Below, in pieces: positions 10,916 to 22,314 of a stretch of 64,000 bases of DNA. The notes beneath the pieces are model-generated. The model had not been told where the DNA came from, searched no databases, and was given only the letters and a program-made list of their open reading frames with translations. The DNA comes from Diaporthe sp. PMI_573. Its lineage: Eukaryota > Ascomycota > Sordariomycetes > Diaporthales > Diaporthaceae. Each line of letters opens with the position of its first letter. Within the stretch, counting starts at the first letter, position 1. Where the stretch lies: the NCBI GenBank assembly GCA_021399435.1, contig JAJTUP010000020.1:682001-746000 (forward strand), in the 5' to 3' direction. Position numbers and translations under genes: made by a program.

Positions 10916-12491
10916 CGTGAAACAAATCGATTTGACTGGGGATTTCGTGGATGTGCAGACTGATTTAACAGATCGGGTTCTGTGAGAGTCAAATCGAGAA
11001 GGGAGTGGACGGAGAAGACAGGCGTTTAAACACCTAACAAACTCTATCCGAGTCACATATTCCGTCCGATGCTTGGTAGGGTTCTTTTTCAGTGGTAGAT
11101 TTAAGTCACCAAGGATAGCTTGCAAATCTCGCAGTAACAAGACTTTGTGACAGTAATGTGGGAAGCGCTGTAAGCAGGCCCAAGCTTCTCATTCAGGAAG
11201 GGCCCCCCGAACATCGCCAACCCACACAAGCAAATGACCCCAAACATGGCAGTGCAGGCACCCATATATTCAACCATTCATCGTTGAAAATAGACTTTTT
11301 ACAGTGTTACGCTATAGTTATAACTCCTCTCAGGCTAGAACGTGTATATTGAAGAAAGTAGTGATGCTTCAGAATCGTGCGCCTGTGCAAAGCCTTTTCA
11401 AGCTCGTCCGCTAATATTTGACCTTTTACCAGACTGAGTTCTACACTCAAATCCGAGTCTCTAAATTGCTTCGTTTGCTAAAGATACATCTGATTATGGT
11501 TGTTTACTTGTTGAAGCTCTGAGCTCACATGTAAGAAAGAAGGAGGTAGAGACTGAGCTGTCTCTTCAATACTCGACAAACTCTCCATTACTCACATTTG
11601 GGTCCCACTGCCATGATGAGACACTGCATCACAGCACAGTCTACGTCCTCTGGCCCTGAATACTGACACAAACTGACGAATATTTCCATCCGTTTGAGGG
11701 GTTGTGCGCTCGGAAACTTCGTTGACACGCCTTCTAACTTCGATTACGCACAGGTTTTGTTGGATCAGTTGACATTCCGTTCACCACTAATTTTGAAATG
11801 GTTTCTATTTTACTCCGTTCACATGCTCTTATAGAGCTGGAGCTAGAGGCGGTCCCCTTATTCATATGGAAAAGGTCAATATCTGCAATGCTGTGATTTT
11901 TGCCATCCAACTTTGTCAAGGGTCAAGTCGGAACGTGTGCAACAACAACATATAATGTATAGCTCCACGGTCAACAGCTCGAGACGCTGGGGCTGCTTTG
12001 TGCCTTTATCCATTCTCGCCATGGTTGATCATTCCTTGCATCACTGACCAGAAAGACTTCAGACAGGCAATGCTGCTGTGACCAGGGTTACGTAAGCAAA
12101 CCTTGTATGCTACAACAGGCCTTGTGCAGGCACATAAGTTTTCTTCTCTCCTACAGATCACGCAAAGGTACTATTATTATATATAGTGGCTATAGACGTA
12201 GTATATGTAGACTTTTAGTCTCATATGTATCATAATCAATCTTGTAGATAAACCGTTTACTGGGGGGGGTGGGGGTGGTCACAATCACATTTATCTCACT
12301 TACCTCGAGGTTGTACATGTATACAGGTGAGTCGCTATTTGGTCCAATGGATGGACAAACTCATGATCACAGACGTAGCTGCCGGTGGCTTCCCCTCACT
12401 TCTATCCGCAGATGCCTCCGCTCCTTTGTTGACCCATTTCATTCATGCTCCTCGCACAGTCCTGACAAGGCCGCTGACCTTCTATTCTGCA
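10916..12491. other. Intergenic region upstream of the HET gene
   Basis: About 1.6 kb without a convincing gene. It contains a TA-rich patch around 12170-12230 and a G-tract at about 12262-12277. An open frame reaches back from the HET start to 12327, so the HET protein could begin earlier than I placed it. Confidence 0.5.
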
Positions 12492-15039
12492 ATGGACTCA
12501 TCGAACCCAGTTCCAAGATCTCAAGGAGGAGTGTCATCAGATGCAGTTCCTCAGATCCAAGCCAAAAGTTCCGCAGACGATCTCGGAAGCCAGCCATCTC
12601 AGCCTCGATCAGACAATCTGGCCCACTCCCCGAGTGCATACAATGGATGCGGACTTTGTCGTGGTGAACGACACTGCGTCGAGTTTCCAAGCCTACTGAC
12701 TCTGGAGGACCTGCTACAGGGAGAATCATACTGCTATTGGTATCATATATTCGCGCAAGCTGTACGACAATGCTCTCCATCCTTATCACAAGAGACCCGT
12801 GCTTTCAAGGACATAGGATGCGTATGGAAGAAATATCAGAGTCAGCTTCAGTTGTCTTACTTGGGCGTTGGTGAAGATGCACAAATCTTTCAGAGAATCC
12901 AATTATTTTACCTTCAAGGAAAGTCCGGTTATTCTTTCGAATTTGAGCAGATCAAGACCCCACGGAAAAAGAATTGCATTTCACATTGTAACTAAAGGTA
13001 TGCTTAAACGAAAGGGTTGAACTTTAGCACTAACTTCATCCGAATAGGCGAAGGGGAATCCATTCACCCGCTGAGTCAAGATGCTGAGTGGTTAGATCCT
13101 TCGGAGAATCCGTCTTTGAGATGGGCAAACTTCCACCACAAATACGGAAACGATGGCTCGCCTGAAAACCTTCAGCAGGCCATAACCTGGTTCAAGATGT
13201 GCAGAAAAAGCCACCCTTATTGTCGCCCAAAGGATCGACAATTCTTCCCGTCAAGGCTACTCGAAATTAGCAGTCTCTATGAAGAATACTGCAGTGTCTC
13301 AAACATTCGTTTAGTGGACACACAAACTTTGAACAGAGATTTGATGATTGAGTATGCCTGCCTAAGCCACTGCTGGGGGGGTGTAGAGCCAGCCTGTATA
13401 ACAACGATAGAAACAATCCAGGGTAACAAATGCAATATACCTTGGTCAAAAGTCCCAAGAACCTTCCAGGATGCCATTCAAGTTGTCATGAAACTCGGCT
13501 TACGATATCTGCAAGTAAACTTTCCTCTTTAACCTTTTCAGCACTAAGTTTGGCTCCCTACATCTATCTCCACATGGCCACGAAAATGTATATGAGTAAT
13601 GGACACTGGCGAAGAAAAAGGATTAAAACACGCTCCTCTGAATCTTTCAATCAGAACCGGCCCCGATCCTTCCAATCACAGGAAGAAGGCAAGCCGTGTG
13701 TGGGGGATAGCATTTGAACAAAGAGCCTTCTGCTGCAAAAGCATCTCAAGTATGGTAAAGACACAAATTAATTTTGTTCTAGGTGGATTGACAGCCTCTG
13801 TATAATCCAAGGCAAAAATGCAGAGGCTACAAAAGACTGGCTAAAAGAGGCAGCCCTCATGGCAAAAGTCTATTCCAATGCTACCATCACAGTAGCTGCG
13901 GTGAGTTCAAGTAACTGCTACGCCGGTCTTCATCGTACGGAAACGTCACTTTTTCATGCTCAAGAACTCAACCTTACAATCGCCCCTGGTGAGAAGCGGT
14001 GCTGGCACAGGCAGCACATCGAAACCACGCAGCCTATGTCGTTTAATCGAGTAATTAGACTCGCACGACAGATTGGTATAGCAAGAACGAGACGTTGAAG
14101 GTATGGGACGACGTACCTCCCCTGGCGAGCCGAGCCTGGTTTTTCCAAGAATGGCAACTTTCCCCAAGGATCCTGCACTTTGACCTTGGAGAGCTTGTTT
14201 GGCAATGCAACTGTGGTTACATAAGTCAGTGGCACGCCACCACTAGCCAAGGTTTCCAACGTTTTGCATCGCTGGTGCAGAACTGGCATCACACGGTCCA
14301 GAGATACTCCAGGCTTGACCTCACTTTCCATCGGGACAGGCTCCAGGCAATCTCGGGAGTGGTCAAATGCACTCCATAATTCCGGCGAGGCGACACCTAC
14401 GCAGCAGGGCTCTGGCAAGAAGCCATGCCATGGGATCTGGCCTGGGATGTCAGAGGTGACACGAGATCGCCTAAGCCTGAGGAATTTGCGGCACCATCAT
14501 GGTCGTGGGCGTCAGTGAAAGATCAGGTCGATTACGGCTGGAATCTTGACAACAGAGACTCGAGGCTGAACTGTGTCGTTCGCGACTTTCACTGCGTTCC
14601 TGAGGGGGAAGATCCTACTGGAGCTTTGAAATCCGCAAGTCTGACGATTTCAGGCTTGGTATGTCCTTGTGAACTCAACTATGACGACATGTCTTCCAAG
14701 TCCGATTGCGAGGAAGGGGTTTACCGTCTCTTCACATATGATTTAGACGGAAACAGGACTGGATTTTATCATCTATTCACATACGACTTCGATGGAAACA
14801 GGAAGAAAAACGCTGGGCTTTTCAACCCTGACTACGCGCTGCACAGGCCTGGAAAAGGCTACATCGCACCGAACACCCCTTTGCAGTGTCTGTGGATCAT
14901 AGTTGTCGACGGGCTATGGGTTGGCCTTGTGCTGTCCAAATCGAGACAAGTGGCTGACGCGTATGAAAGAATCGGACTATTGCAAGACATGGGGGTGAGG
15001 GAAACTAAGTGTGTTAAGGCTACATTAGTCATCGTGTAA
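12492..15039 (+). pseudogene. HET-domain (heterokaryon incompatibility) protein with an in-frame stop
   Basis: Exon 1 (12492-12987) encodes an N-terminal region with CGLCRGERHC. A 60-nt intron leads to exon 2 (13048-13514), which has the HET signature YACLSHCWGG and ITTIETIQGNKCNIPWSKVPRTFQDAI split only by ordinary residues. WIDSLCIIQGKN, DWLKEAALMAKVYSNATITVAA follows from about 13784 to 13988. After an 83-nt intron, 14072-15039 gives SRAWFFQEWQLSPRILHF and DRLQAISGVVK. A TAA at 14377-14379 then interrupts the frame, which otherwise continues with RRGDTYAAGLWQEAMPWDLAWD and PSWSWASV to the stop at 15039. The join between 13514 and 13784 also fails to keep frame with a normal intron. HET proteins trigger cell death when incompatible hyphae fuse. 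This copy is probably inactive unless the stop is read through. The start could instead be the ATG-less frame opening at 12327. Confidence 0.75.
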
Positions 15040-16013
15040 TTTTGTTTCCTTCCGGAAGGCACCAACCGATGGAGGAAACGTTGAGTAGTCACCAGGGAGG
15101 GCTAGCAAGTAATGTCTCTATTGAGTTTGGGGAAATATTCTCTCTATATCAAAAACTTTCAGCGCGACTTCTTATGGGACCAACTCGGACTGGCTAAGCC
15201 CGCCACAGAGTCCGCTACTAAAGGCACACATTGGTAGTATGCAGCCATGTCTCCATCGATCGCACAGTTCATAAGTCCACTGCGACTCATCTCCGTGCCA
15301 GATGCGATCATATCTCGTGTTCACATGTGCTCACCGAGGTGGATCGTCCCAACACTTTTGTTTTATCGGCATGGATGCTATCTGGCACAACCTGCGCTTT
15401 TTGTGCAGTAAGGCCGCGGTGTAGTACCGGCCCTGCATTCAACTAGGACTGCTTCTGGCACACCAATAGTTTCCTTTTACGATTGGCTATCAATTTTGTC
15501 CATCCGAGCATTTGCTGAGGACAACACTCTATGTACTGTCAAATCGGTATTGTAAGCTTCCTTCCTACTGACAGGATGTTTAATCTATGCACATTGAGCA
15601 TTTTGTCGATTACAATTTCTCTTCCCTGTGTTACATAGCACATCCATTTTTACACTTGTATTTATGAGGCTGAAAAGCTCTCAGTAATCCGCAGAGCTTA
15701 CTATACCCCTTCTGGTTGCATATATGTCACACAACGCTTCTAGTGTGTGGCGGTGCGTCATGGGCTTGATCCTTCGCCCCACTGCGATCGCTTTTAGTCT
15801 CCCCTCGACAAACGATGAGACCTTGGCCTCCGAGCCTCCTGTTCTACTCTCTGGTAACGATCACATCTTCTTGTGTCGCTTTGGCATCCGATTGTGAAGC
15901 TCCAAGTCACGCGACCATTGCGTTTGCGTCGACCCCCCCACCCCCCCCTCCCTGGGTTCCCCAACTCCGGTCCGCTCCTGAAGTCCCCGCGCAGCTGTTG
16001 AGCTGTGAAGCCA
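15040..16013. other. Intergenic region between HET gene and NACHT gene (likely NACHT promoter)
   Basis: About 970 nt with no gene. Close to the NACHT start lies a C-tract of CCCCCCCACCCCCCCC form at about 15937-15953, a pyrimidine-rich element of the kind often found just upstream of fungal start codons. Confidence 0.5.
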
Positions 16014-18926
16014 ATGGACCCAGCGACTGCCATCGGTGTAGCCTCTGCCGCAATCACATTCGCGGAATTCAGCCGGAAGATTCTACAGAGAGCCTTTCAA
16101 ATCTACAGCTCTTCAGACGGTCGGACTAGAGAGGAGACTCGTGTCCTCACGGATCTCAGGGATTTCGATCGGTTGGCCCAGAATGCACAACAGTCTTTAC
16201 AGAGGTTCGGAAAGACTAGCAGTGATGCAGAAGTTTTGTTCATTCTTAACGAGGTGAACCTCATCGCTCGAGATTTTGAAGATGTGATCAGAAAGCTTGT
16301 GTCGAGGCAGGACCCGGGAAAGCGGGTCCTGGGATCGTTGAAGACAGCAGCAGTGAGCTTATATGGAAATTCCGTGGTTTCTGAACTACAAGAGCGACTG
16401 AACGAGGTTCAAAATCGAACGTTAAGATTCGTTCTATTTGCAATTTGGTGAGCCCAGCTCATTATTCTCCTCCCAATTGTCTCAGTACTGAACGGAAGCA
16501 GGGATGAGTCGAAACGGAGTGCCCAGAGGGAAATGCGGTTTGGGGAGACTCTCGATCAGATTACATCGATACTGAATCAAATCAAAACTGAGAACGCCAA
16601 AAGATACAACAGTTTCGATGAGAATGGGAATGAACAAGATGCTAAGCCATCTGGATGGTCAAAGTCTCAGCAGGACAATGATCCCATACGGACTCAAGTT
16701 ATCAATGCCTTGAGCCGACACGATGCGATATACAACGAAATCGTGCAAAGGCTTTTTAAGCCAAAGAACAGGCTAGAGGGACCTTATCCAGCTATACTGC
16801 CTGATGACGAGCCATACTTCCAAGATGCGATCATCAATAGCCTCGTCGACGGTGTGTTCCACGAAATCAAGGACCGGGAAGAGGCCATTCCCCAGCCTTA
16901 CACGGACACGTATTCATGGGTCTTCGAGAGGACTCCGGCTGAGAGAGGTGGTATATCGCTGTGGTCAAGTTTCCCCACGTGGCTCGAAGCCAAGACGGAA
17001 TCCCCGTTCTGGATTACCGGCAAACCAGGTTCAGGGAAATCGACACTAATGAAGTACATACTTCATGACAAGAGACTCGGACCTCATCTTCGGGTTTGGG
17101 CAGGCAACTTTCCACTCAAAATCACCAGCTTCTTTGCCTGGATCGCTGGATCGGACCTCCAGAACTCAACTCGGGGACTTATTAGGACGGTGCTCTATCA
17201 GTGTCTCCAATCGTCCAAAGAGCTCACAGCCGTTGTTGCTCCACGGCGATGGGCACTTTGTAGCACGTTGTCGAATTGCAACAGACTCCCACCATGGGAA
17301 GACTGGGAGCTTCACGAGAGCTTCAATCTACTTCTTTTGCATATCGTGAAGTACAAGAGGGTGGCCATCTTTATCGATGGCCTCGACGAGTTCAAGATCA
17401 TGCCCACAGAAATACTGGCCGTCATTCTGGAATTATGCAGACGAGACGGCTTCAAAGTCTGTGTTGCAAGTCGCCAATGGGTAGAATTTAACGACAAGCT
17501 CGATGGATATCCCATGTTACGCATGCAGGACCTTACGAGAGACGATACACTGCTTTTTGTGCAAGGAAGCCTTCGAGATAACAGAGGTTTCAATGAGTTA
17601 CGGCAGATCTTTCGAGCTGAGGTGGACTCTCTGGTCCTCGAGGTCGTCAATAAATGCAACGGTGTCTTTCTCTGGGCCCATCTGGTGATACGGAATCTCC
17701 TACAGGCGTTTTCAGAGGGCGACGGGCTTCCAAAGCTAAGAGAGACACTGCAGAGCCTACCGGGAGATTTGGACAAGTTATACTTGACAATATGGGAGCA
17801 ATCGGGGGATCGGCAGTCAGAATTTGCACAATTCGTGGCCTTGAAAAGGGCGGCAGAGGGAAGTCTCTACTTTCTGAATTTCTGGCTTACAGACCAAGCC
17901 AATTCGCAAGAGGTCGACATGAGCAACCTGACGGCTCCACTCCTGAACGCAATCCGGTCCCAAGTGGTCAGGCGCTTGGACAAGTGCACACGCGGTATTC
18001 TCGAGCTTTCTCGCAGCGACAACGTGGACTATCTCCACCGCACGACGCTGGACTGGTTGGCCAGGGATGACATCTGGGCAAAGATTCGCCTCTATCTCAG
18101 TCCCGACTTTGACGCACACCTCAGTCTCCTGCAATCAGAAGCCTTGATGTGTCGGAGACCGTGGGATAGAATGGACTTGTCTGATCAAAGAGTCTATGAA
18201 GTTCTCCGCTACGCACATCGCATCGAGAACACCCCGACCAACAAAAGACGACTGACGCGAATTCTGGACAACTTCAACGAGGAAATGACGGAGCGCCACA
18301 AGTCCGTAGCCAGCATCCCCGGAAACATCAATGGCTGGACAAGTCGATACAACTGCAGCTTCCTTGATCTTGCCTGTCGTTATTGCGCAACCCCATACCT
18401 GGACACTAAAATACGTCACAACAAACAGAACACAGAGCTGCAGAGGCGTTCCTCAGAAGCGGAACCACAAGCAAGGCCCGAAATTGGTCAAGCATTCGGA
18501 CCCATATGCGATGATAGCGCATCGGCGCTTGAGAACGTGGTGCTTGGACACGCGTACACATCACTCTCTGCCATCGTACCTCTGCAGGTGAGACAGGAAA
18601 CGGCGCAAATCCTACTTCACAAAGGTTCCACCGCGAATCAAGCGCTGAAAGCCAACATCCTGCAGTTGGCTGCAGAGAAATCAATAGCCGAAGCGGTAGA
18701 AGACGAATGGACTGAAAAGAATCGGGCGGAGAGAGAATATCTGACGGAGATGATTAGATTGTTGAATGTGGAAGACGGACAAGCACCTGAGGCTCCCACA
18801 TCGTCAGGGAAGTCTACGCCGTCTGAGGCACCGACGAGGCCTGCACCATCAGAACTAGGCGCGATGCCTCCCACGGGAAGACAGAGCAAAGCGGCTCGAC
18901 TTCTAGCTTTCATAAAACGCGGCTAA
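16014..18926 (+). CDS. NACHT-domain STAND (NLR-like) protein with fungal STAND N-terminal domain
   Basis: Two exons, 16014-16447 and 16502-18926, joined across a 54-nt intron (GTGAGC donor, GCAG acceptor), encode 952 residues. The N-terminus MDPATAIGVASAAITFAEFSRKI and the following helices to about residue 200 match the style of the fungal STAND N-terminal/HeLo-like domain, which acts as the death-inducing or signalling part. The nucleotide-binding core has Walker A GKPGSGKST at 318-326 and Walker B FIDGLDEF near 435-442. A CNGVFLWAHLV segment follows, as is usual at the end of the fungal NACHT. The C-terminal 300 residues show no obvious ankyrin, WD40 or TPR repeats and end in a Pro/Ser/Thr-rich tail (EAPTSSGKSTPSEAPTRPAPSE). 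The start gives the classic MDP-x-x-AIGVAS beginning. It is expected to sense non-self or damage and drive incompatibility-type cell death; the ligand is unknown. It lies about 1 kb downstream of the HET gene on the same strand. Confidence 0.88.
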
Positions 18927-19830
18927 ACCAGCAGAGTCGAGTATCTCACGTCCTAAGAGCAGATCAATATTGAACCTTACAGTCATCTCAGGTAGGACTG
19001 TAATTTCACAGTGCTGGAGGATAGGTTATGGTTATGAACTTGTTGTTGCGCCAAGGAGAAAAGATTAGAAGCTGCAAGGGACAGGCGAAGCCTGGCGTGT
19101 ATATGGTGGGCTAAGTTAGTAGGTACCGTGACATGGAGTAAGTTTTGCGTTCCCATCTGCTCGACAACATCACCAAAAGCATATCCCTCCCAAGCGGTGA
19201 CCAACCGAGAAGCTTCCTGCGCCTTCATGTTGGGACTAGGGGATTCGATGTTTCGGGGTTAACACTCTCTTGGCAGATTAGAATCCAAGCCGTCAAAGGT
19301 CGTGCTCGGCTGCATGTGAGTCTTGGCCGGGCAGACTCCCTCGAGACAAGGTTTCAAAACAGAGCTCTAATCATGAGTGATTCGTGTACTTCATTCACAC
19401 CATGCTGGTTCCTGATGTCGCTTCCAATGCGGTAGCTACGAAAAGCTGGGACGGTGATTTGTTAGATAGGCAGAATTGTTGGTTGGGTGTGGCTGAGCCC
19501 AGACTCGCATGATCCTTCGCGCTGTTTGCGCCAAGGCCCTGGTAAAATGGGATGGGAGTACGAGAGCAACGTCGTCAGGGACGAGAGCAACGTCGTAAGG
19601 AACGAGACCGTGCTGCCTGGGCGGCGGGCGTCATTTTATTCTGTTGCCCTCCATAGCTTCAACAGACTGTACACCACTCCAGTCTCCTCGTCTCCGCGAT
19701 TCCATGCTGTCTTTCAACCGCCCGATCTGCAAAGAAGTCTCGCGGGCCCGGAACACCTCCAAGGGTCGCTAACACTCCGCACGCGACACGCTGCAACCCT
19801 GCAGAAGCCGCATCAACAGAAGCCTCCAAC
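18927..19830. other. Intergenic region between NACHT gene and tetraspan gene
   Basis: About 900 nt with no recognisable gene. A short imperfect tandem duplication of 21 nt (AGAGCAACGTCGT followed by variable bases) lies at about 19562-19603, some 230 nt upstream of the next start codon. Confidence 0.5.
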
Positions 19831-20754
19831 ATGGGCGGCAGCGACGCAACCCAGTCGACGACCGAAAACACGGACGTCTCGACCAAGCCGCGCCACAGGC
19901 CTCGAGATGGGTACTTCTGGCAGCTCCTCATCCTCCGCATCCCAATGGCCGTCTTCGCAGTCGTCATCATCGTGTATCTGAAGCGCTATGTGCACAAGTG
20001 GCAGGGGGTCGTCCGGCCTTCCACGGAGAACATGGGTACTAATAGTGACGGAAAGGACGCGCTGGGCCAGAGCGGGTTGCCTCTGGGCATGGTGAGTGGC
20101 CCTCTCTCCGGATGTCTTAACTACATTATAACGTGCACTGGCACACGAGGCTGACGTGGTGATGATGCTGGGCGTAGGCATCTGTGTCTCTGGCGGTCGC
20201 CGTGTGGGAAGTCATTGCTCGCGTCGTCCCGCAATACGAATATGGACCACGGTCTCTTGACTTCTTGACAATCTTCTTCGACTTGGTAGTCGTCGGCCTT
20301 GGGATTCCCGGCTGGCTCAACTTTGCCTTCGCAGATTACTATGCATCAGGCTATCCCACTCCGTGGAGAGAAGATCAGAATCTTGCCGCCACGCTGATCG
20401 TCATCTTTTGGTATGTCAGCCACCAACGACGCTGGGAGCTTTCCTCCATGAAAAGTGGCTAATGAAAGACGCTCAAGGGTATTTCACTGTGTCATTGCCA
20501 TCGTAGGATGCTCTACCTGTGCTGACTGCTGCGGTTGCGCCTCCGCCTCTACGAAAATGAAGAAAGCAGCAGTGACGACTGCACCAGTACAGCCCGTGCA
20601 GCCACCAGACTTGGAACAAGCTGGCGCCCCTGAGCCTCTTCCGAACTACAAGCATTCTACCGGGCTGGAGGAGATCGAGCCCACCACGAACCCAGGGGAC
20701 CCCCCGAGCTACCCAGAGGTCATTCGTCTGAAAGACCTGTCACGATCGGAGTAA
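19831..20754 (+). CDS. Predicted four-span integral membrane protein, family not identified
   Basis: Exons 19831-20091, 20178-20410 and 20478-20754 give 256 residues. The introns are 86 and 67 nt with GTGAGT and GTATGT donors, and frame is kept at each junction. Likely membrane segments are QLLILRIPMAVFAVVIIVYL (31-50), ASVSLAVAVWEVIARVV (about 88-104), LDFLTIFFDLVVVGLGIPGW (about 112-131) and AATLIVIFWVFHCVIAIVGC (about 157-176). A Cys-rich patch (CSTCADCCGC) follows and could be palmitoylated. The tail of about 75 residues is Pro-rich with a PPSYPEV motif, a possible WW/ubiquitin-ligase docking site. Layout resembles MARVEL-like or other small tetraspan fungal proteins, but I see no diagnostic signature. 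Function unknown. Confidence 0.75.
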
Positions 20755-21170
20755 TTGAGGCTTAATGTTCTTGCTGCATTACATTAATATGGGGCCCACC
20801 TAATAGCAGCCCATAATTTCCCTCACCTACTACGCCTTGCTGATATGGCATGCCGCACAGTCAAGCAACGCTTTAATGTGGTTGATTTACACATTTGCAC
20901 ATTGCAGAAAACATCGAAAAGGAATTATAATGAGAAGGGAACTTCGGGTCAATTTCGGTCTTACCTATTACTACTTACTGTAGTCATCTTTGTCCAACCT
21001 GGGAAATGCACTAATCACGGGGGGGGGGTACTTACCTGAACGCCACGATCCAGAAACACAAGCTTTCTCCGGCCAGAACTCGCCTACCTCGCAAGTCCCA
21101 CGCCTTCACCTGAGCAAATGGCGCGTCGTGCCGAATGCATCTTCAGCTATGCCGGGAGGCTGTTTGCGCC
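20755..21170. other. Convergent intergenic region
   Basis: This 416-nt region lies between the 3' ends of the tetraspan gene and the small membrane protein gene. A G9-10 run sits near 21019-21029. Nothing coding is seen. Confidence 0.5.
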
Positions 21171-21404
21171 TTAGTGGCCGAACTCAATGCGCTCGAGCCG
21201 GCTCCCCATGGTGTTAGTGCGCACGCCAGCTTGGGCCTGCTCGGGGGTCTTGGGCAGGATCTCCAGGCCGTGCTCCAGGTCCGCCTGCTTGTTCTTCCGG
21301 GCCCTACGCTTCTGAGTGACGAAGAGGGCAATGCTTCCCACCAGGAGGAGGCCGACGATCGCAGCGCCGACGATACCGGCAATGACGATGACTGTCCTGG
21401 ACAT
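21171..21404 (-). CDS. Small single-span membrane protein, 77 aa
   Basis: The minus-strand frame starts at an ATG at 21404 and encodes 77 residues. It begins MSRTVIVIAGIVGAAIVG and has one strongly hydrophobic segment at about residues 5-28, followed at once by a basic cluster (KRRARKNK). It would be a type III or signal-anchor protein with a cytosolic tail. The tail is polar with no motif I recognise. The sharp hydrophobic-to-basic transition argues for a real protein, although the length is short and the opposite strand has an overlapping frame of similar size (21135-21443). Function unknown. Confidence 0.55.
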   Translation of the reverse strand: MSRTVIVIAGIVGAAIVGLLLVGSIALFVTQKRRARKNKQADLEHGLEILPKTPEQAQAGVRTNTMGSRLERIEFGH

Positions 21405-22314
21405 GGTGAAAGTTTGCTGATGTTGATGTTGTTGTTAGCTTGAGGTGCCAGGTTCAGGTTGTTGATGATTTACCAGGTGGTTTGGTTGGTGAGCAGAAGA
21501 GAAAATGTGGTAGAAATACAGAACATACTATGTGTTTTTATACTTTTTGCATGTCGGGAGTGCGTCTGGATATCAATGGGATTGTTCGACGCAACCGGAT
21601 TTACACATAGGCACTGTCATAATAGCAGTAGCATTGTTCAGTACAGTAATCAGTAATTACACAATAGCATTGTGCCACACTCGGCCGGAAGTTGTGTAGA
21701 CCAACAAGGAATTCGTCGTCTTTGTCTCTCTAAATGTCTTTGTCAGAGTTCTCTGTGCGAGTACCAAGAACAACACAATTTGACCGGCGGCAGACAGAGA
21801 CTATATGGATTATCAACAGGCCCACAGATTGATAGCGGGTGGGTTAGGGTCGCTGTAGTGATGGAGTGAAGCAAGAAAATCACATGCAAAGCGCTTTAAA
21901 CGTTCTGCCCTGAAACCAAACTTTGGGCAGTTTCCGGCGACAGTTGCCCTGCGGTGCAAAACTAGGCGCTAGAGTCTTCAAGAATGTTCCCGCTAATGCG
22001 GTAAGGCGTGGTGGGCAGCAGGACCCTGAGCAGGTGTGGACAAGATAAAGGAAAATGTAAATGGGCAAAAAGTGATCCAGGTGGCGAGCAATATGTGGAT
22101 CTCTTGACATCACTCCACCGGTCGGGCATGGATGCGGGTGTCTGTCGCCCCACGATGGCTTCATTGGGGTGCTTTGATGTCCGCCCCCCACGGCTGCCAG
22201 CGCATGCAGTATAAACGCACATCTGCCGCTGTGTCGGTGGTGGGCAAGGAGAGGGGGGCTCGTCGTGGATTCTGACCTCAACAACAAACAAGCCCCTGTT
22301 GTTACCTTCTCAAG
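21405..22314. other. Promoter region between small membrane protein and MFS transporter
   Basis: About 910 nt separate two divergent start codons. No coding sequence is recognisable. The part directly before the MFS start is C-rich and contains ACCTTCTCAAG immediately ahead of the ATG, a favourable fungal start context. Confidence 0.45.
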
